DNA of 56,819 nt from an uncultured Alphaproteobacteria bacterium (GTDB taxonomy: Bacteria > Pseudomonadota > Alphaproteobacteria > RF32 > CAG-239), in NCBI GenBank assembly GCA_944390895.1, contig CALXRQ010000008.1:1-56819 (forward strand). Direction: 5' to 3'. A program made the translations under genes and the position numbers. Below the pieces are notes generated by a model. It was not told the origin of the DNA. It did no database searches and was given only the letters and a program-made list of their open reading frames with translations. Shown here piece by piece: positions 33,886 to 42,500 of the stretch (position 1 is its first letter; every line of letters begins with the position of its first letter).

Positions 33886-34839
33886 ATGAAAGTAGGAATT
33901 ATCGGTGCCGGTTCGGTCGGCAGTGCCACTGCCTTTGCCCTGATTATGAAAGGGGTTGCCCGTAAAGTAGTCTTGGTTGACGCCAACGAAAAGAAAGCCC
34001 AGGCGGAAGCAATGGACATTGCGCACGCCGCTCCCTTTGCCTATGCCAACAAAATCAAAGCCGGAACCTATGAAGATCTGGCCGGAGCGGAAGTTGTCAT
34101 CGTTACGGCCGGAGCCAACCAGAAACCCGGCGAAACCCGCATCGACCTACTGGGACGCAACGTCAAAATTTTTGAGAGCATCATTCCCCAGATTGCCAAA
34201 CACGCGCCCGAAACAACCTTGATTATCACCGCCAATCCGGCCGACATTATGACCGAAGTCGCCCTAAAGCTTTCCGGTTTCCCTAAAGAAAGAGTCATCG
34301 GCTCCGGTACGGTCTTGGACACTTGGCGTTTCAGAACCCTGCCCGGTTATCATTGGGGCGTCCCCCCGCAGTCCATTCACGCTTATGTCCTGGGTGAGCA
34401 CGGCGACAGCGAAGTCTTGGTATGGTCCAACGGCGACGCCGGTACCGTACAGATTGAAGAACTGGCAAAAATGGTCGGCAAACCGCTGACTGCCGAAGTA
34501 AAAGCACAGATTGACGACGGAGTCCGCAATTCCGCCTACAAGATTATTGACGGCAAAGGCGCAACTTTTTACGGCATCGCCGGCGCGCTGAGCCGTATCT
34601 GCCAGGCCATCACCAACAACGAATACGCCATCTTGACCGTATCTTCGCACCATGAGGACATTGAAGGCGTCAAAGGCGTCTGCCTGTCTTTGCCGACCGT
34701 CATCGGCAAACGCGGCGTTCACCAGATTATCCGTCCGCACCTGGACGCTTCCGAAAGCGCCGCCCTGCGTGAAAGTGCCGAGGTTATGAAACAGTATTCG
34801 GATCAGGCTTTGGAAATGATCGGCAGAGATGCCCAATAA
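33886..34839 (+). CDS. ldh: L-lactate dehydrogenase
   Basis: A 317-residue NAD-dependent L-2-hydroxyacid dehydrogenase of the LDH/MDH family. The Rossmann fold opens VGIIGAGSVGSATAFAL. The loop deciding substrate reads AGANQKPGETR: Gln in the position where malate dehydrogenases have Arg, so lactate/pyruvate is expected. The active-site His is in LGEHGDSEVLVWS, the NPxD motif is TANPADIMTE, and KGATFYGIAGALSRI matches LDH rather than MDH. AAAGGA precedes the ATG. A hairpin follows, so it is likely monocistronic, allowing pyruvate reduction under fermentation. Confidence 0.92.
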   Translation: MKVGIIGAGSVGSATAFALIMKGVARKVVLVDANEKKAQAEAMDIAHAAPFAYANKIKAGTYEDLAGAEVVIVTAGANQKPGETRIDLLGRNVKIFESIIPQIAKHAPETTLIITANPADIMTEVALKLSGFPKERVIGSGTVLDTWRFRTLPGYHWGVPPQSIHAYVLGEHGDSEVLVWSNGDAGTVQIEELAKMVGKPLTAEVKAQIDDGVRNSAYKIIDGKGATFYGIAGALSRICQAITNNEYAILTVSSHHEDIEGVKGVCLSLPTVIGKRGVHQIIRPHLDASESAALRESAEVMKQYSDQALEMIGRDAQ

Positions 34840-34859
34840 ACGCTAAAAAACTTGTTTGC

Positions 34860-34900
34860 AATTCCTCTTCTTTTATTATAAAAAGGAGAGGAATTTTTTT
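34860..34900 (+). terminator. Terminator after ldh
   Basis: AATTCCTCTTCTTTT and AAAAAGGAGAGGAATT form a long stem with one mismatch, then T7. Confidence 0.8.
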
Positions 34901-34924
34901 ACAGATCGGAAAGGATAAACGGGC

Positions 34925-35962
34925 GTGGTAGAAGTTGTAACGCTGGGCTGTCGCATTAACAGTTATGAATCCGAGGTTTTGAAAGAAAAACTCGGCAGCC
35001 TCGACAATATAATCATCGTCAATACCTGCGCTGTTACCGGCGAGGCCGAACGCCAGTGCCGCCAGACCATTCGCAAACTGCGCAAACAAAACCCCGACGC
35101 CAAAATCGTCGTCACCGGCTGTGCCGCGCAAATCGCCGCGGCCAAATTTTCCGCCATGCCGGAAGTTGACCTCATCCTGGGCAACAAGGAAAAAACCGAA
35201 ATCGAGCGTTATCTCAACAGCGCCGAAAAAACCGTCGTCAGCGATATTTTCAATTACGATTCTTACGACAAATATCTGATTACCGGTTTTGAAGGCCGAC
35301 ACAAAGCTTTTGTACAGATTCAGCAGGGATGCAGTCATCGCTGCACTTATTGTATTGTTCCCTATGCCCGGGGCAACAACCGTTCCGTTGCGCAATCAGA
35401 CGTCATTCTTCAGATTCGAAAACTGCTGAAACAGGGCTTCCGGCAGATTTGTCTGACCGGCGTCGACGCCTGCTCCTACCGCCCCTCGTTCAGCGGACTG
35501 GTTAAACACATTCTGGAACAGATTCCCGAACTGCCAGAACTCCAGTTCGGTTCGCTTGATCCGGCGGCCATTGACGACGATTTTATTGCCTTAATCGGCG
35601 CTGATAAAAGAATATACCCGCATTTTCATCTCTCGGTTCAGGCCGGAGACAATCTGATTCTAAAACGCATGGGACGCAGACATTCCCGCGAAGACGTCAT
35701 CAGCCTGTGCGGCAAAATCCGCGCCGTCCGCCCGGAAGCTACCTTCGGATCTGATTTTATCTGCGGTTTTCCGACCGAAACCGAAGAACAGTTTCAAAAC
35801 ACGGTCAAACTGGTGCGCGAAGCAGGCATTACCCGCCTGCACGTCTTTCCGTATTCCGAACGAAGCGGTACCCCTGCCGCCGCCATGCCGCAGGTTCCGG
35901 TCAGCGTCCGCCGCGACCGCGCCCGCCGTCTGCGCCTTGAAGGAGAAAACATCGATGGCTAA
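34925..35962 (+). CDS. mtaB: tRNA t6A37 methylthiotransferase MtaB (short form)
   Basis: MtaB adds a methylthio group to t6A at position 37 of tRNAs. 345 residues from GTG (AAGGA 9 bases upstream). The N-terminal domain has TLGCRINSYES, INTCAVTGEAERQCRQ and VVTGCAAQ, supplying the first cluster's three Cys; the radical SAM site is QQGCSHRCTYCIVPYARG. Family members usually have about 400-430 residues; this one ends MPQVPVSVRRDRARRLRLEGEN where others continue for about 70 more, so the C-terminal TRAM-like domain is missing. It overlaps ftsY by 8 bases (ATGGCTAA). Confidence 0.9.
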   Translation: MVEVVTLGCRINSYESEVLKEKLGSLDNIIIVNTCAVTGEAERQCRQTIRKLRKQNPDAKIVVTGCAAQIAAAKFSAMPEVDLILGNKEKTEIERYLNSAEKTVVSDIFNYDSYDKYLITGFEGRHKAFVQIQQGCSHRCTYCIVPYARGNNRSVAQSDVILQIRKLLKQGFRQICLTGVDACSYRPSFSGLVKHILEQIPELPELQFGSLDPAAIDDDFIALIGADKRIYPHFHLSVQAGDNLILKRMGRRHSREDVISLCGKIRAVRPEATFGSDFICGFPTETEEQFQNTVKLVREAGITRLHVFPYSERSGTPAAAMPQVPVSVRRDRARRLRLEGENIDG

Positions 35963-36872
35963 TTTTTTTCAAAAACTGGGATTAGGTCTCCAAAAAACCT
36001 CAAGCCGACTGTCCGGCGGCATCAGCGACATTTTTACCAAGAAAAAAGTTGATGCCCGAACACTGGAAGAACTGGAAGAACTGCTCATTGCCTCCGACCT
36101 CGGCCTCAAAGCCGCCGCCGGCATCATCGACGGTTTTTCCAAACGCCGCCTCGACAAAGACATCACCGACGAAGAAATCAAAAGAGAACTGGCGGCAGAC
36201 ATTGAACGGCTGCTGTCCCCCTGCCAGCAATCCCTGACCGTAGCCCCGGACAAAAAGCCCTTTGTTATCCTGATGGTCGGCGTCAACGGCGCCGGCAAAA
36301 CCACCACAATCGGCAAGCTGGCCGCCAAATTTCAAAAGCAGGGATACAAGGTCTCGGCAATTGCCGGCGACACGTTCCGCGCGGCCGCGGTTGAACAGCT
36401 TCAGGTCTGGGGCGAACGCTGCCGTATACGCGTTTTTGCGGGCTCTCCGGGCTGCGATGCCGCCGGATTATGTTTTGACGGCTTGAAAGAAGCGCAAAAA
36501 CAGAACGACGACATCGTTTTCATAGACACCGCCGGCCGCCTGCAAAATAAAATCAATCTGATGGAAGAGCTCAAAAAAGTCGTCCGTGTCATCAAAAAGC
36601 AGATGCCGGACGCGCCGCATGCGACCCTGCTCTCCCTCGACGCCACCACCGGCCAGAATGCTCTGGCTCAGGTTAAAACCTTTAAGGAAATGGTCGACGT
36701 CTCCGGCCTGGTCATCACCAAGCTTGACGGCTCGGCCAAAGGCGGCATTCTGGCAGCCATCGCTGCCGAAAACCCCACCCCGATTCATTACATCGGCGTC
36801 GGCGAAGGCATTGACGATCTTGATCAATTCAACGCCCGCGATTTTTCGCAAAACCTGATGGGAATATCATAG
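35955..36872 (+). CDS. ftsY: Signal recognition particle receptor FtsY
   Basis: FtsY is the membrane-bound GTPase receptor that pairs with Ffh to target proteins to the translocon. 305 residues, essentially only the NG domain: P-loop [27 protein letters not shown], the G-motif DTAGRLQNK, and [10 protein letters not shown]. It lacks the long acidic N-terminal A domain of E. coli FtsY, as is common. The ATG at 35955 is preferred because AAGGAG lies 9 bases upstream; it overlaps the end of mtaB by 8 bases. Confidence 0.96.
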   Translation: MANFFQKLGLGLQKTSSRLSGGISDIFTKKKVDARTLEELEELLIASDLGLKAAAGIIDGFSKRRLDKDITDEEIKRELAADIERLLSPCQQSLTVAPDKKPFVILMVGVNGAGKTTTIGKLAAKFQKQGYKVSAIAGDTFRAAAVEQLQVWGERCRIRVFAGSPGCDAAGLCFDGLKEAQKQNDDIVFIDTAGRLQNKINLMEELKKVVRVIKKQMPDAPHATLLSLDATTGQNALAQVKTFKEMVDVSGLVITKLDGSAKGGILAAIAAENPTPIHYIGVGEGIDDLDQFNARDFSQNLMGIS

Positions 36873-37021
36873 TTACCGTATTTTTCCGCCTCGCAAACAA
36901 AAAACAGGTGCTGCCGACATGACGGACCGGCTTGCCGTTTTCCTCGTCCACATCCGCAAAATCTTTTCTTAACAAACGCGCTGAAAACAGTTAACATAAC
37001 TTTGTCAATTAAGGGAAAAAG

Positions 37022-38401
37022 ATGGAAGATTTAATTAGTTTTATGGAAACGCCGCAGCCTAAAGAACTGCCCGAATACACCGTCAGCGAAATCTCGTTTG
37101 AAATCAAACGTTTTGTTGAAACCAAGTTCAGCAAGGTTCGGATTCGCGGCGAAATTTTCGGCGCCAAACGCGCTGATTCCGGACATTGGTACCTTTCGCT
37201 CAAAGACGAAAACGCCGTTCTTTCCGCCGTCATCTGGAAAGGCGTTGCCGCCCATTTGAACTTTAGGCCCGAAGACGGACTGGAAGTCATTGCCGCCGGA
37301 AAAATCACCACTTTTGCCGGAAAATCAAACTATCAGCTGGTAATTGAACAGATGGAAATCGCCGGCACCGGCGCTTTGCTCAAACTTCTCGAAGAACGCA
37401 GGAAAAAATTTGCCGAAGAAGGATTGTTTGATCCCGCGCACAAAAAACCTATCCCCTATCTCCCGCAAACCATCGGTGTCGTCACTTCTGCCAGCGGAGC
37501 CGTCATCCGCGACATCATCCACCGCATCCGCGACCGTTTCCCGACGCCGATTCTCCTGTGGCCGACCCCGGTTCAGGGCGAAGGCGCGGCCGAAAAAATC
37601 GCTTCCGCCATTGCCGGCTTCAACTCTCTGCCCGAAAACGGCATTCCCAGGCCCGATGTCTTAATTGTCGCCCGCGGCGGCGGCAGTCTGGAAGACTTAT
37701 GGCCTTTTAACGAAGAAGTCGTCATCCGCGCCGTTTACGATTCGCACATTCCGGTTATCTCGGCCGTCGGCCACGAAACCGACACCATGCTGATTGATTT
37801 TGTCTCAGACAAACGCGCCCCTACGCCGACCGGCGCCGCCGAATTTGCCGTTCCGGTAAGAACCGAGCTCATGGTTCAGGTTTCCGGCCTTCAAAACCGT
37901 CTGACCGGCAGCGTCATTCGTTATTTTTCCGAACAGAAAACCAGACTTCAGGGTTTAGCGCGAGGCATTCCCAACCTGACCCAGATATTAAGCGAAATTA
38001 CCCAGCGTTTCGATGATCGCATTGAGCGGTTGAACATCGCCTTCAAAAATCTGCTGAACAATAAACAGACCGCAATTGAACGCTGCGCTCTAAAACCTTA
38101 TTTCATCAAAAACATTTTTGATAAAAATCAAGAAAATTTAAAGAATTTAGCGCTTAGACTTGATTCGGTGTCGATAGATTCGGTTCTGCAGCGGGGATTC
38201 GCCTGGGTACGCGACGATAAAGGCCGCACGGTCTATTCCGTAAGTCAGGCGCAAAGCGGTCCTCTTTTGGAAATCAACTTCCATGACGGCAAAATCGACG
38301 TGCAAACCAATCGTTCAGCACCACGGAAAATAACCGGAAAACCAGTAAAAAAGGCGGCTGCAAAAAATGAAAATCTTCAAACGGATCTTTTTGATTTCTA
38401 G
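37022..38401 (+). CDS. xseA: Exodeoxyribonuclease VII large subunit
   Basis: XseA is the catalytic subunit of ExoVII, which degrades single-stranded DNA in repair. 459 residues. It starts with an OB fold (YTVSEISFEIKRFVETKF..VRIRGEIFGAKR) and has the catalytic-domain signatures FPTPILLWPTPVQGEGAA, VLIVARGGGSLEDLWPFNEE, VISAVGHETDTMLIDFVSD and RAPTPTGAAEFAVP, ending with a coiled-coil region. AAGGG lies before the ATG (nearest purine-rich site). The small subunit XseB is not visible nearby. It overlaps the M23 gene by 35 bases. Confidence 0.95.
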   Translation: MEDLISFMETPQPKELPEYTVSEISFEIKRFVETKFSKVRIRGEIFGAKRADSGHWYLSLKDENAVLSAVIWKGVAAHLNFRPEDGLEVIAAGKITTFAGKSNYQLVIEQMEIAGTGALLKLLEERRKKFAEEGLFDPAHKKPIPYLPQTIGVVTSASGAVIRDIIHRIRDRFPTPILLWPTPVQGEGAAEKIASAIAGFNSLPENGIPRPDVLIVARGGGSLEDLWPFNEEVVIRAVYDSHIPVISAVGHETDTMLIDFVSDKRAPTPTGAAEFAVPVRTELMVQVSGLQNRLTGSVIRYFSEQKTRLQGLARGIPNLTQILSEITQRFDDRIERLNIAFKNLLNNKQTAIERCALKPYFIKNIFDKNQENLKNLALRLDSVSIDSVLQRGFAWVRDDKGRTVYSVSQAQSGPLLEINFHDGKIDVQTNRSAPRKITGKPVKKAAAKNENLQTDLFDF

Positions 38402-39221
38402 TTTCACAATTTCTCTTGCCGGTTTGGCGCAGGCTGAAGAAGCCCCTTCGGTTCGGTTGTGCGGCAAACAGGCTCAGGGAGAAATCTTGCAGGGAAAGGC
38501 CAACGGTTACCAGTCAATCATTGTCAACGGCAAAAAACACAAAATTTCTCCCGCCGGTGATTTTATCATCGCTTTCGGCCGCGACCAGAAAAAAGAGGTA
38601 GCGCTTATTCTGATTGACAAGGACGGCGGCAAAAAAAACTCGACGCTCAACATTGGCAAAACGCAATGGGACATCCAAAACATCAAAGGTCTCCCGCCAA
38701 GAAAGGTAACGCCGTCTCCCGAAGACCAACAGGCAATCGATTCCGAACGCAGCCTTGTCCGCGGTTCTCTGACCGGCAACCTTGCCGACACCTATTGGAA
38801 AAAAGGCTTCATCCGTCCGGTTGAGGGACGCATCAGCGGATGGTTCGGCGGCCAGAGAATTATGAACGGCCACAAAATGAACCCGCACGGCGGCACGGAC
38901 ATCGCCGCTCCGGAAGGCACGCCGGTTAAAGCTGCGTCCGACGGCGTCGTAACGCTTAATGCTCCGAACACTTTCTATTCGGGCAACGTTATCGTCATCG
39001 ACCACGGACAGGGATTACAGACCATCTATGCTCATCTGCAAAAAATGAACGTAAAAAAAGGTCAAAAAGTAAAACAGGGAGAAGTCATCGGAACTGTCGG
39101 CAAAACCGGCCGCGTAACCGGCCCGCATCTGCACTGGGGCGCATCACTGCGCGGCACCCGCTTCAATCCTTTTTCGCTGTTAAACATCAATAAAAACAAT
39201 GAATTGTGTTTTAACATATAG
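38367..39221 (+). CDS. M23-family metallopeptidase (LytM/lysostaphin type)
   Basis: A 284-residue secreted or periplasmic protein. Signal peptide MKIFKRIFLISSFTISLAGLAQA, then a beta-rich N-terminal domain and the M23 domain from about 150 to the end: GRISGWFGGQRIMNGHKMNPHGGTDIAAPEGTPVKAA contains the zinc ligands HxxxD (HGGTD), and GPHLHWGASLRGTRFNPFSLL the HxH motif (HLH). It should cleave peptidoglycan cross-links. It starts 35 bases inside xseA, so the two genes are read in different frames over the overlap. It is likely coexpressed with xseA. Confidence 0.9.
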   Translation: MKIFKRIFLISSFTISLAGLAQAEEAPSVRLCGKQAQGEILQGKANGYQSIIVNGKKHKISPAGDFIIAFGRDQKKEVALILIDKDGGKKNSTLNIGKTQWDIQNIKGLPPRKVTPSPEDQQAIDSERSLVRGSLTGNLADTYWKKGFIRPVEGRISGWFGGQRIMNGHKMNPHGGTDIAAPEGTPVKAASDGVVTLNAPNTFYSGNVIVIDHGQGLQTIYAHLQKMNVKKGQKVKQGEVIGTVGKTGRVTGPHLHWGASLRGTRFNPFSLLNINKNNELCFNI

Positions 39222-39263
39222 TTGAGTATAATAAAAGAGACTTAAATAAAACGAGGTGTACCT

Positions 39264-39686
39264 ATGAGCGATAACCTGCACAAAGCCGCAAATCTGGAAA
39301 ACATTACCTGCCTGATTGTCGATGACGACAAGTTTTCAAGAACTTTCATCAAAACAGCTTTATATCAAATCGGCATCAAAAATACCAAGGAAGCCAACAA
39401 CCCGCAGGAAGCTCAGGAACTTTTAAACGATTTCAAAATCGACGTCATTTTGCTGGATCAGCAAATGCCGGAAAAAAGCGGTCTAGAATTCGCCAAAGAA
39501 CTAAAGTCCGGCATGGGAAGATATCGAAACGTCCCCATAATCATGATTACGGTTGACACCAAAGAGCAGACCGTATTAAATGCCAAAAGTCTGGGCATCC
39601 ACGAATATCTCGTCAAACCGATTTCCCCGATGGCGCTTAAAAAAAGAATCTGCAGCGCAATAGAAGCCAAACACGAAAGAATTTAA
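39264..39686 (+). CDS. Single-domain response regulator (CheY-like)
   Basis: A 140-residue receiver domain only. CLIVDDDKFSRTFIK has the acidic pair, IDVILLDQQMPEKSG the phosphorylated Asp, IIMITVD the Thr, and EYLVKPISPMALKKRI the Lys. No output domain. AGGTG lies before the ATG. Partner histidine kinase not visible, and it lies between M23 and uppP, so a motility or stress role cannot be assigned. Confidence 0.92.
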   Translation: MSDNLHKAANLENITCLIVDDDKFSRTFIKTALYQIGIKNTKEANNPQEAQELLNDFKIDVILLDQQMPEKSGLEFAKELKSGMGRYRNVPIIMITVDTKEQTVLNAKSLGIHEYLVKPISPMALKKRICSAIEAKHERI

Positions 39687-39689
39687 AAA

Positions 39690-40511
39690 GTGACTGATAT
39701 CAACATTATCCTTCTCTCCCTGCTTCAGGGATTTACGGAGTTTCTGCCTGTCAGTTCCTCCGGACATTTGATTTTGTTTTCAAAATTCACTTCTTTTCCC
39801 GATCAGGGCATGGCCATGGACGTTGCCATGCATGTCGGCTCAATTCTGGCGGTAATGATTTACTTTTCGGAAGAAATTTGGGAAATGACCAAAGGCGTCT
39901 TCAAAACCTGGCTGCTTCCTAATTTCAAAAACCCCGGCAGCCGCCTGTTTTGGCAGATTATAATCGCGACGGTTCCTGCTGTTATTGTCGGTTTTCTGCT
40001 TAAAGAAAACGGAATGGAATGGCTCCGCAGCAGCAAAATCATCGGTTGGACGATTCTCGGATTCGGTATATTGCTGTTTATTGCCGATAAAATCGGCATG
40101 ACGATTCGCAAAGTTGAACATTTGGGGATTCTTGACGCTTTTTTAATCGGAATCGCTCAGTGTCTGGCGCTGATTCCCGGCACCAGCCGTTCGGGAATCA
40201 CCATCACCATGGGACGTTTTTTGGGACTTGAAAGAAGAGAAGCCGCAAAATTTTCAATGTTATTGGCCATTCCGACCATCATCGGTGCCGGATTATTGGT
40301 CGGATTTGAACTTTATCAACAAAATAATTTAAAAGAAATCATTTTAGCTATTGACGGAATAATTTATTCGTTTATATTCTCCATCATTGCGATATACGTA
40401 ATGATGTGGTGGTTGAAAAAATCAACTTTCCTCCCGTTCGTAATCTATAGGATAATTTTAGGAAGCCTCTTGCTTTTAGATTCTTACGGATATATACATA
40501 TAACGCAATAG
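39690..40511 (+). CDS. uppP: Undecaprenyl-diphosphate phosphatase
   Basis: UppP recycles the C55 lipid carrier in the inner membrane for peptidoglycan and other polymers. 273 residues from GTG, 3 bases after the response regulator stop. It has the two family signatures LLQGFTEFLPVSSSGHLILF near the start and ALIPGTSRSGITITMGRFLGLERREAAKFSM around residues 160-190. About eight helices. The tRNA-Leu gene starts 8 bases after its stop. Confidence 0.96.
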   Translation: MTDINIILLSLLQGFTEFLPVSSSGHLILFSKFTSFPDQGMAMDVAMHVGSILAVMIYFSEEIWEMTKGVFKTWLLPNFKNPGSRLFWQIIIATVPAVIVGFLLKENGMEWLRSSKIIGWTILGFGILLFIADKIGMTIRKVEHLGILDAFLIGIAQCLALIPGTSRSGITITMGRFLGLERREAAKFSMLLAIPTIIGAGLLVGFELYQQNNLKEIILAIDGIIYSFIFSIIAIYVMMWWLKKSTFLPFVIYRIILGSLLLLDSYGYIHITQ

Positions 40512-40518
40512 TTATTAT

Positions 40519-40604
40519 GCCCTGGTGGCGGAATTGGTAGACGCGCATGCTTCAGGTGCATGTTGGCTCAGCCAGTGGAAGTTCGAGTCTTCTCCAGGGC
40601 ACCA
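40519..40604 (+). tRNA. tRNA-Leu (CAG), CCA encoded
   Basis: 86 bases. The acceptor stem GCCCTGG pairs with CCAGGGC, then A73 and encoded CCA. The anticodon arm CATGC-TTCAGGT-GCATG gives anticodon CAG, which reads CUG leucine codons. A long variable arm (TGTTGGCTCAGCCAG region) is typical of tRNA-Leu, and GTTCGAG is the T loop. The D arm contains GGAATTGGTAGAC. A hairpin begins at the CCA end. Confidence 0.97.
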
Positions 40605-40641
40605 TAAAAAAGATCTCCTTTATGGAGGTTTTTTTTATGGT
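40601..40641 (+). terminator. Hairpin at the tRNA-Leu 3' end
   Basis: ACCATAAAAAAGATCTCC (40601-40618) pairs with GGAGGTTTTTTTTATGGT (40624-40641) with two mismatches, so the stem includes the encoded CCA. It contains a T8 run and ends the tRNA transcript. Confidence 0.7.
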
Positions 40642-40769
40642 ATTTTGTAAACAGCTCGAACTTCCAAAAGGAAGTTTGACGAGGAGAAGAGGCAGACGGA
40701 AGTATGCCGGTGAGGCTTTTGCCGAACGACGACAAAGCGGCCAAGGATTTGCCTGCAAACCGCAGGTCA

Positions 40770-40790
40770 GTCTTCTCCAGAGCACCATAC
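40770..40790 (+). repeat. Partial copy of the tRNA-Leu 3' end
   Basis: Matches the 3' end of tRNA-Leu (AGTCTTCTCCAG-x-GCACCATA) with one mismatch. This resembles an attachment-site scar, but no integrase or element lies between the copies. Confidence 0.6.
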
Positions 40791-40828
40791 AACAAAACCC
40801 TCCCAACGGAGGGTTTTGTTGTATGGTG
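40783..40828 (+). repeat. Perfect 21-base inverted repeat
   Basis: CACCATACAACAAAACCCTCC pairs perfectly with its complement ending at 40828, with loop CAAC. The left arm starts in the copied tRNA end. It may act as a terminator, though the T run is inside the stem. Confidence 0.8.
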
Positions 40829-41040
40829 AAAAGAACTTGTTAATTTGTAAAGCCGCGCCAGCGTATAAAACAAATGTTACAAGCACTTTGACCAAAGCGA
40901 AACTTACGAAGCAAGAGCATACTAAAAACTCTCCCCGCAAAGGTTATTAAATCTTGCAAATGTCAACAAAGTCTCTAAAATAAACTCTAAAAATAACGAT
41001 AACAAAAGATCTGCTTTAATAATTCTTTATCCAACCCGCC

Positions 41041-42054
41041 ATGAACTCAAACCTTTCAGACTTACTTCTACGATGGTATGACCGGCACGGACGCACTCTC
41101 CCCTGGCGGGTAAAAGGCGGCGCTCACCCTGATCCCTACATTATTCTCGTATCGGAAATTATGCTTCAGCAAACGACCGTCAAAACCGTCATTCCCTACT
41201 TTGAACGCTTTATCAAACGCTTTCCGACGATACGCGACCTTGCCGCGGCGCCGCTGGAAGAAGTTTACCTCTACTGGCAGGGACTGGGCTACTATACCCG
41301 TGCCCGTTCTCTGCATGCGACCGCTCAAACAATCGTTGACCGCTTTGGCTGCGTTTTTCCACAAAACAAATCCGACATACTGAAACTCAAAGGCATTGGC
41401 GAATATACCGTCGCCAGTTTTCTGGCACTGGCTTTCAATCAGCCCGAAACCGTCATCGACGGCAACGTCATCCGCATTATCTGCCGCCTGTACCATTTGA
41501 CCGAACCGGTCGAAAAAATTATGCCCCAAATCAGGGAAAAGGCCGCGGCCCTGACCAGCCGCGATCATGCCGCCGATTATGCCTCAGCCATTATGGATTT
41601 GGGCGCCGTAATCTGCACCCCCAAAGCGCCGCAATGCCTGCTCTGCCCATGGAAAGGATTCTGCCTCTCGCAGGGCTTAAAAGAACTGGAACAGCTTCCC
41701 AACCGCAGCAAAACGGCCAAAAAGAACAAATCGGGCTATGTCTATATCATTCGCAATCGTCAGGGAGAAATCTTCATTCGCAAGAGAACCGAAAAAGGAC
41801 TGCTGTCCGGTTTGTATGAATTTCCCTGGGACGATGAAAAACCGCTGTTCTCCGAATATTCCCCGCAAGATACCGGCCTCGGCGTATCGCATATATTCAC
41901 CCACATCAATTTGAGTTTGAAAATCCATACGCTGCAAACCGAAGACGTTTTTCCCGGCGGCGAATTTGTCGCGCCGGAAAATTTATGCCGCTATCCTTTT
42001 TCAACCCTGATGAAAAAGGTTTATCAAAAGTTCCTGAACAAAAAAACAAATTAA
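41041..42054 (+). CDS. mutY: A/G-specific adenine glycosylase
   Basis: MutY removes A mispaired with 8-oxoguanine. 337 residues. The catalytic Glu is in ILVSEIMLQQTTVKTVIPYF, the helix-hairpin-helix is LKLKGIGEYTVASFLAL-like (KGIGEYTVASF), the catalytic Asp is in ETVIDGNVIRII, and the 4Fe-4S cluster is C-x6-C-x2-C-x5-C in ICTPKAPQCLLCPWKGFC. The C-terminal NUDIX-like 8-oxoG recognition domain begins near residue 230 (YVYIIRNRQGEIFIRKR). No SD seen before this ATG. Confidence 0.95.
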   Translation: MNSNLSDLLLRWYDRHGRTLPWRVKGGAHPDPYIILVSEIMLQQTTVKTVIPYFERFIKRFPTIRDLAAAPLEEVYLYWQGLGYYTRARSLHATAQTIVDRFGCVFPQNKSDILKLKGIGEYTVASFLALAFNQPETVIDGNVIRIICRLYHLTEPVEKIMPQIREKAAALTSRDHAADYASAIMDLGAVICTPKAPQCLLCPWKGFCLSQGLKELEQLPNRSKTAKKNKSGYVYIIRNRQGEIFIRKRTEKGLLSGLYEFPWDDEKPLFSEYSPQDTGLGVSHIFTHINLSLKIHTLQTEDVFPGGEFVAPENLCRYPFSTLMKKVYQKFLNKKTN

Positions 42055-42113
42055 ACTTCTTTACATTATGTTTCCGACGTTTATTATAAAATAAACATTA
42101 AATTTTTAAGATT

Positions 42114-42452
42114 ATGATTAGCGCAAAATTTTTAAAAAGAGCCACGTCTTGGATGTTTGGCACCAAAAGTCTGCAAACCTCCGAGCAAAACGGTGAAAGA
42201 ATATGGAATGAACTTGACGCCCTGCTTCCGCCTGCTGTCGGTATAATTGAAGACGATCTCCCGCGGATTAAAGCTTTTAAACGCCAAGTTCAAAAACTCC
42301 GCCGCCGGGATAAAAATGATTTAAAAAGCTGGCTGGTCTTACAGATTTACGATTTGGAACACAACTTCTGTGAACTCAGCACCTCTTCCGAAGAAGAGCT
42401 GGAAAGACAATGGAAACAAATCTATAATCAGCACCTGAAAGCCATTGGCTGA
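42114..42452 (+). CDS. Hypothetical protein, 112 residues
   Basis: Not recognised. A soluble, helix-forming protein (MISAKFLKRATSWMFGTKSLQ; DLPRIKAFKRQVQKLRRRDKN; EEELERQWKQIYNQHLK). No membrane segment or signal. AT-rich leader without SD. It lies 59 bases behind mutY on the same strand and is followed by a bidirectional hairpin. Confidence 0.55.
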   Translation: MISAKFLKRATSWMFGTKSLQTSEQNGERIWNELDALLPPAVGIIEDDLPRIKAFKRQVQKLRRRDKNDLKSWLVLQIYDLEHNFCELSTSSEEELERQWKQIYNQHLKAIG

Positions 42453-42471
42453 CTACAAAGTTACGCATCAT

Positions 42472-42500
42472 AAAAAAGGCACCGTTGGGTGTCTTTTTTT
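42472..42500. terminator. Bidirectional terminator
   Basis: AAAAAAGGCACC (42472-42483) and GGTGTCTTTTTTT (42488-42500) pair with one mismatch; A and T runs on both sides, between convergent genes. Confidence 0.8.

Larger units (their letters stand above)
40605..41040. other. Gap with a duplicated tRNA 3' end and hairpins
   Basis: About 435 bases without a gene I can support. AGTCTTCTCCAGAGCACCATA (40770-40790) repeats the tRNA 3' end AGTCTTCTCCAGGGCACCATA with one change, and each copy is followed by a long hairpin. GCTCGAACTTCC at 40651-40665 is the reverse complement of the T-arm segment, and GGAAGTTTGACGAG follows it. The rest, 40830-41040, is AT-rich with no seen structure. Confidence 0.65.

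Noticed and set aside
33886..34839. Malate dehydrogenase
   Set aside because: The substrate loop has Gln (AGANQKPGETR) where malate dehydrogenases have Arg, so lactate dehydrogenase fits better.
40568..40873. A 101-residue minus-strand frame reading YGALEKT twice
   Set aside because: It is read through the tRNA-Leu antisense and its copied 3' end; such tRNA-overlapping frames are typically not genes. It was useful only as a hint of the duplication.
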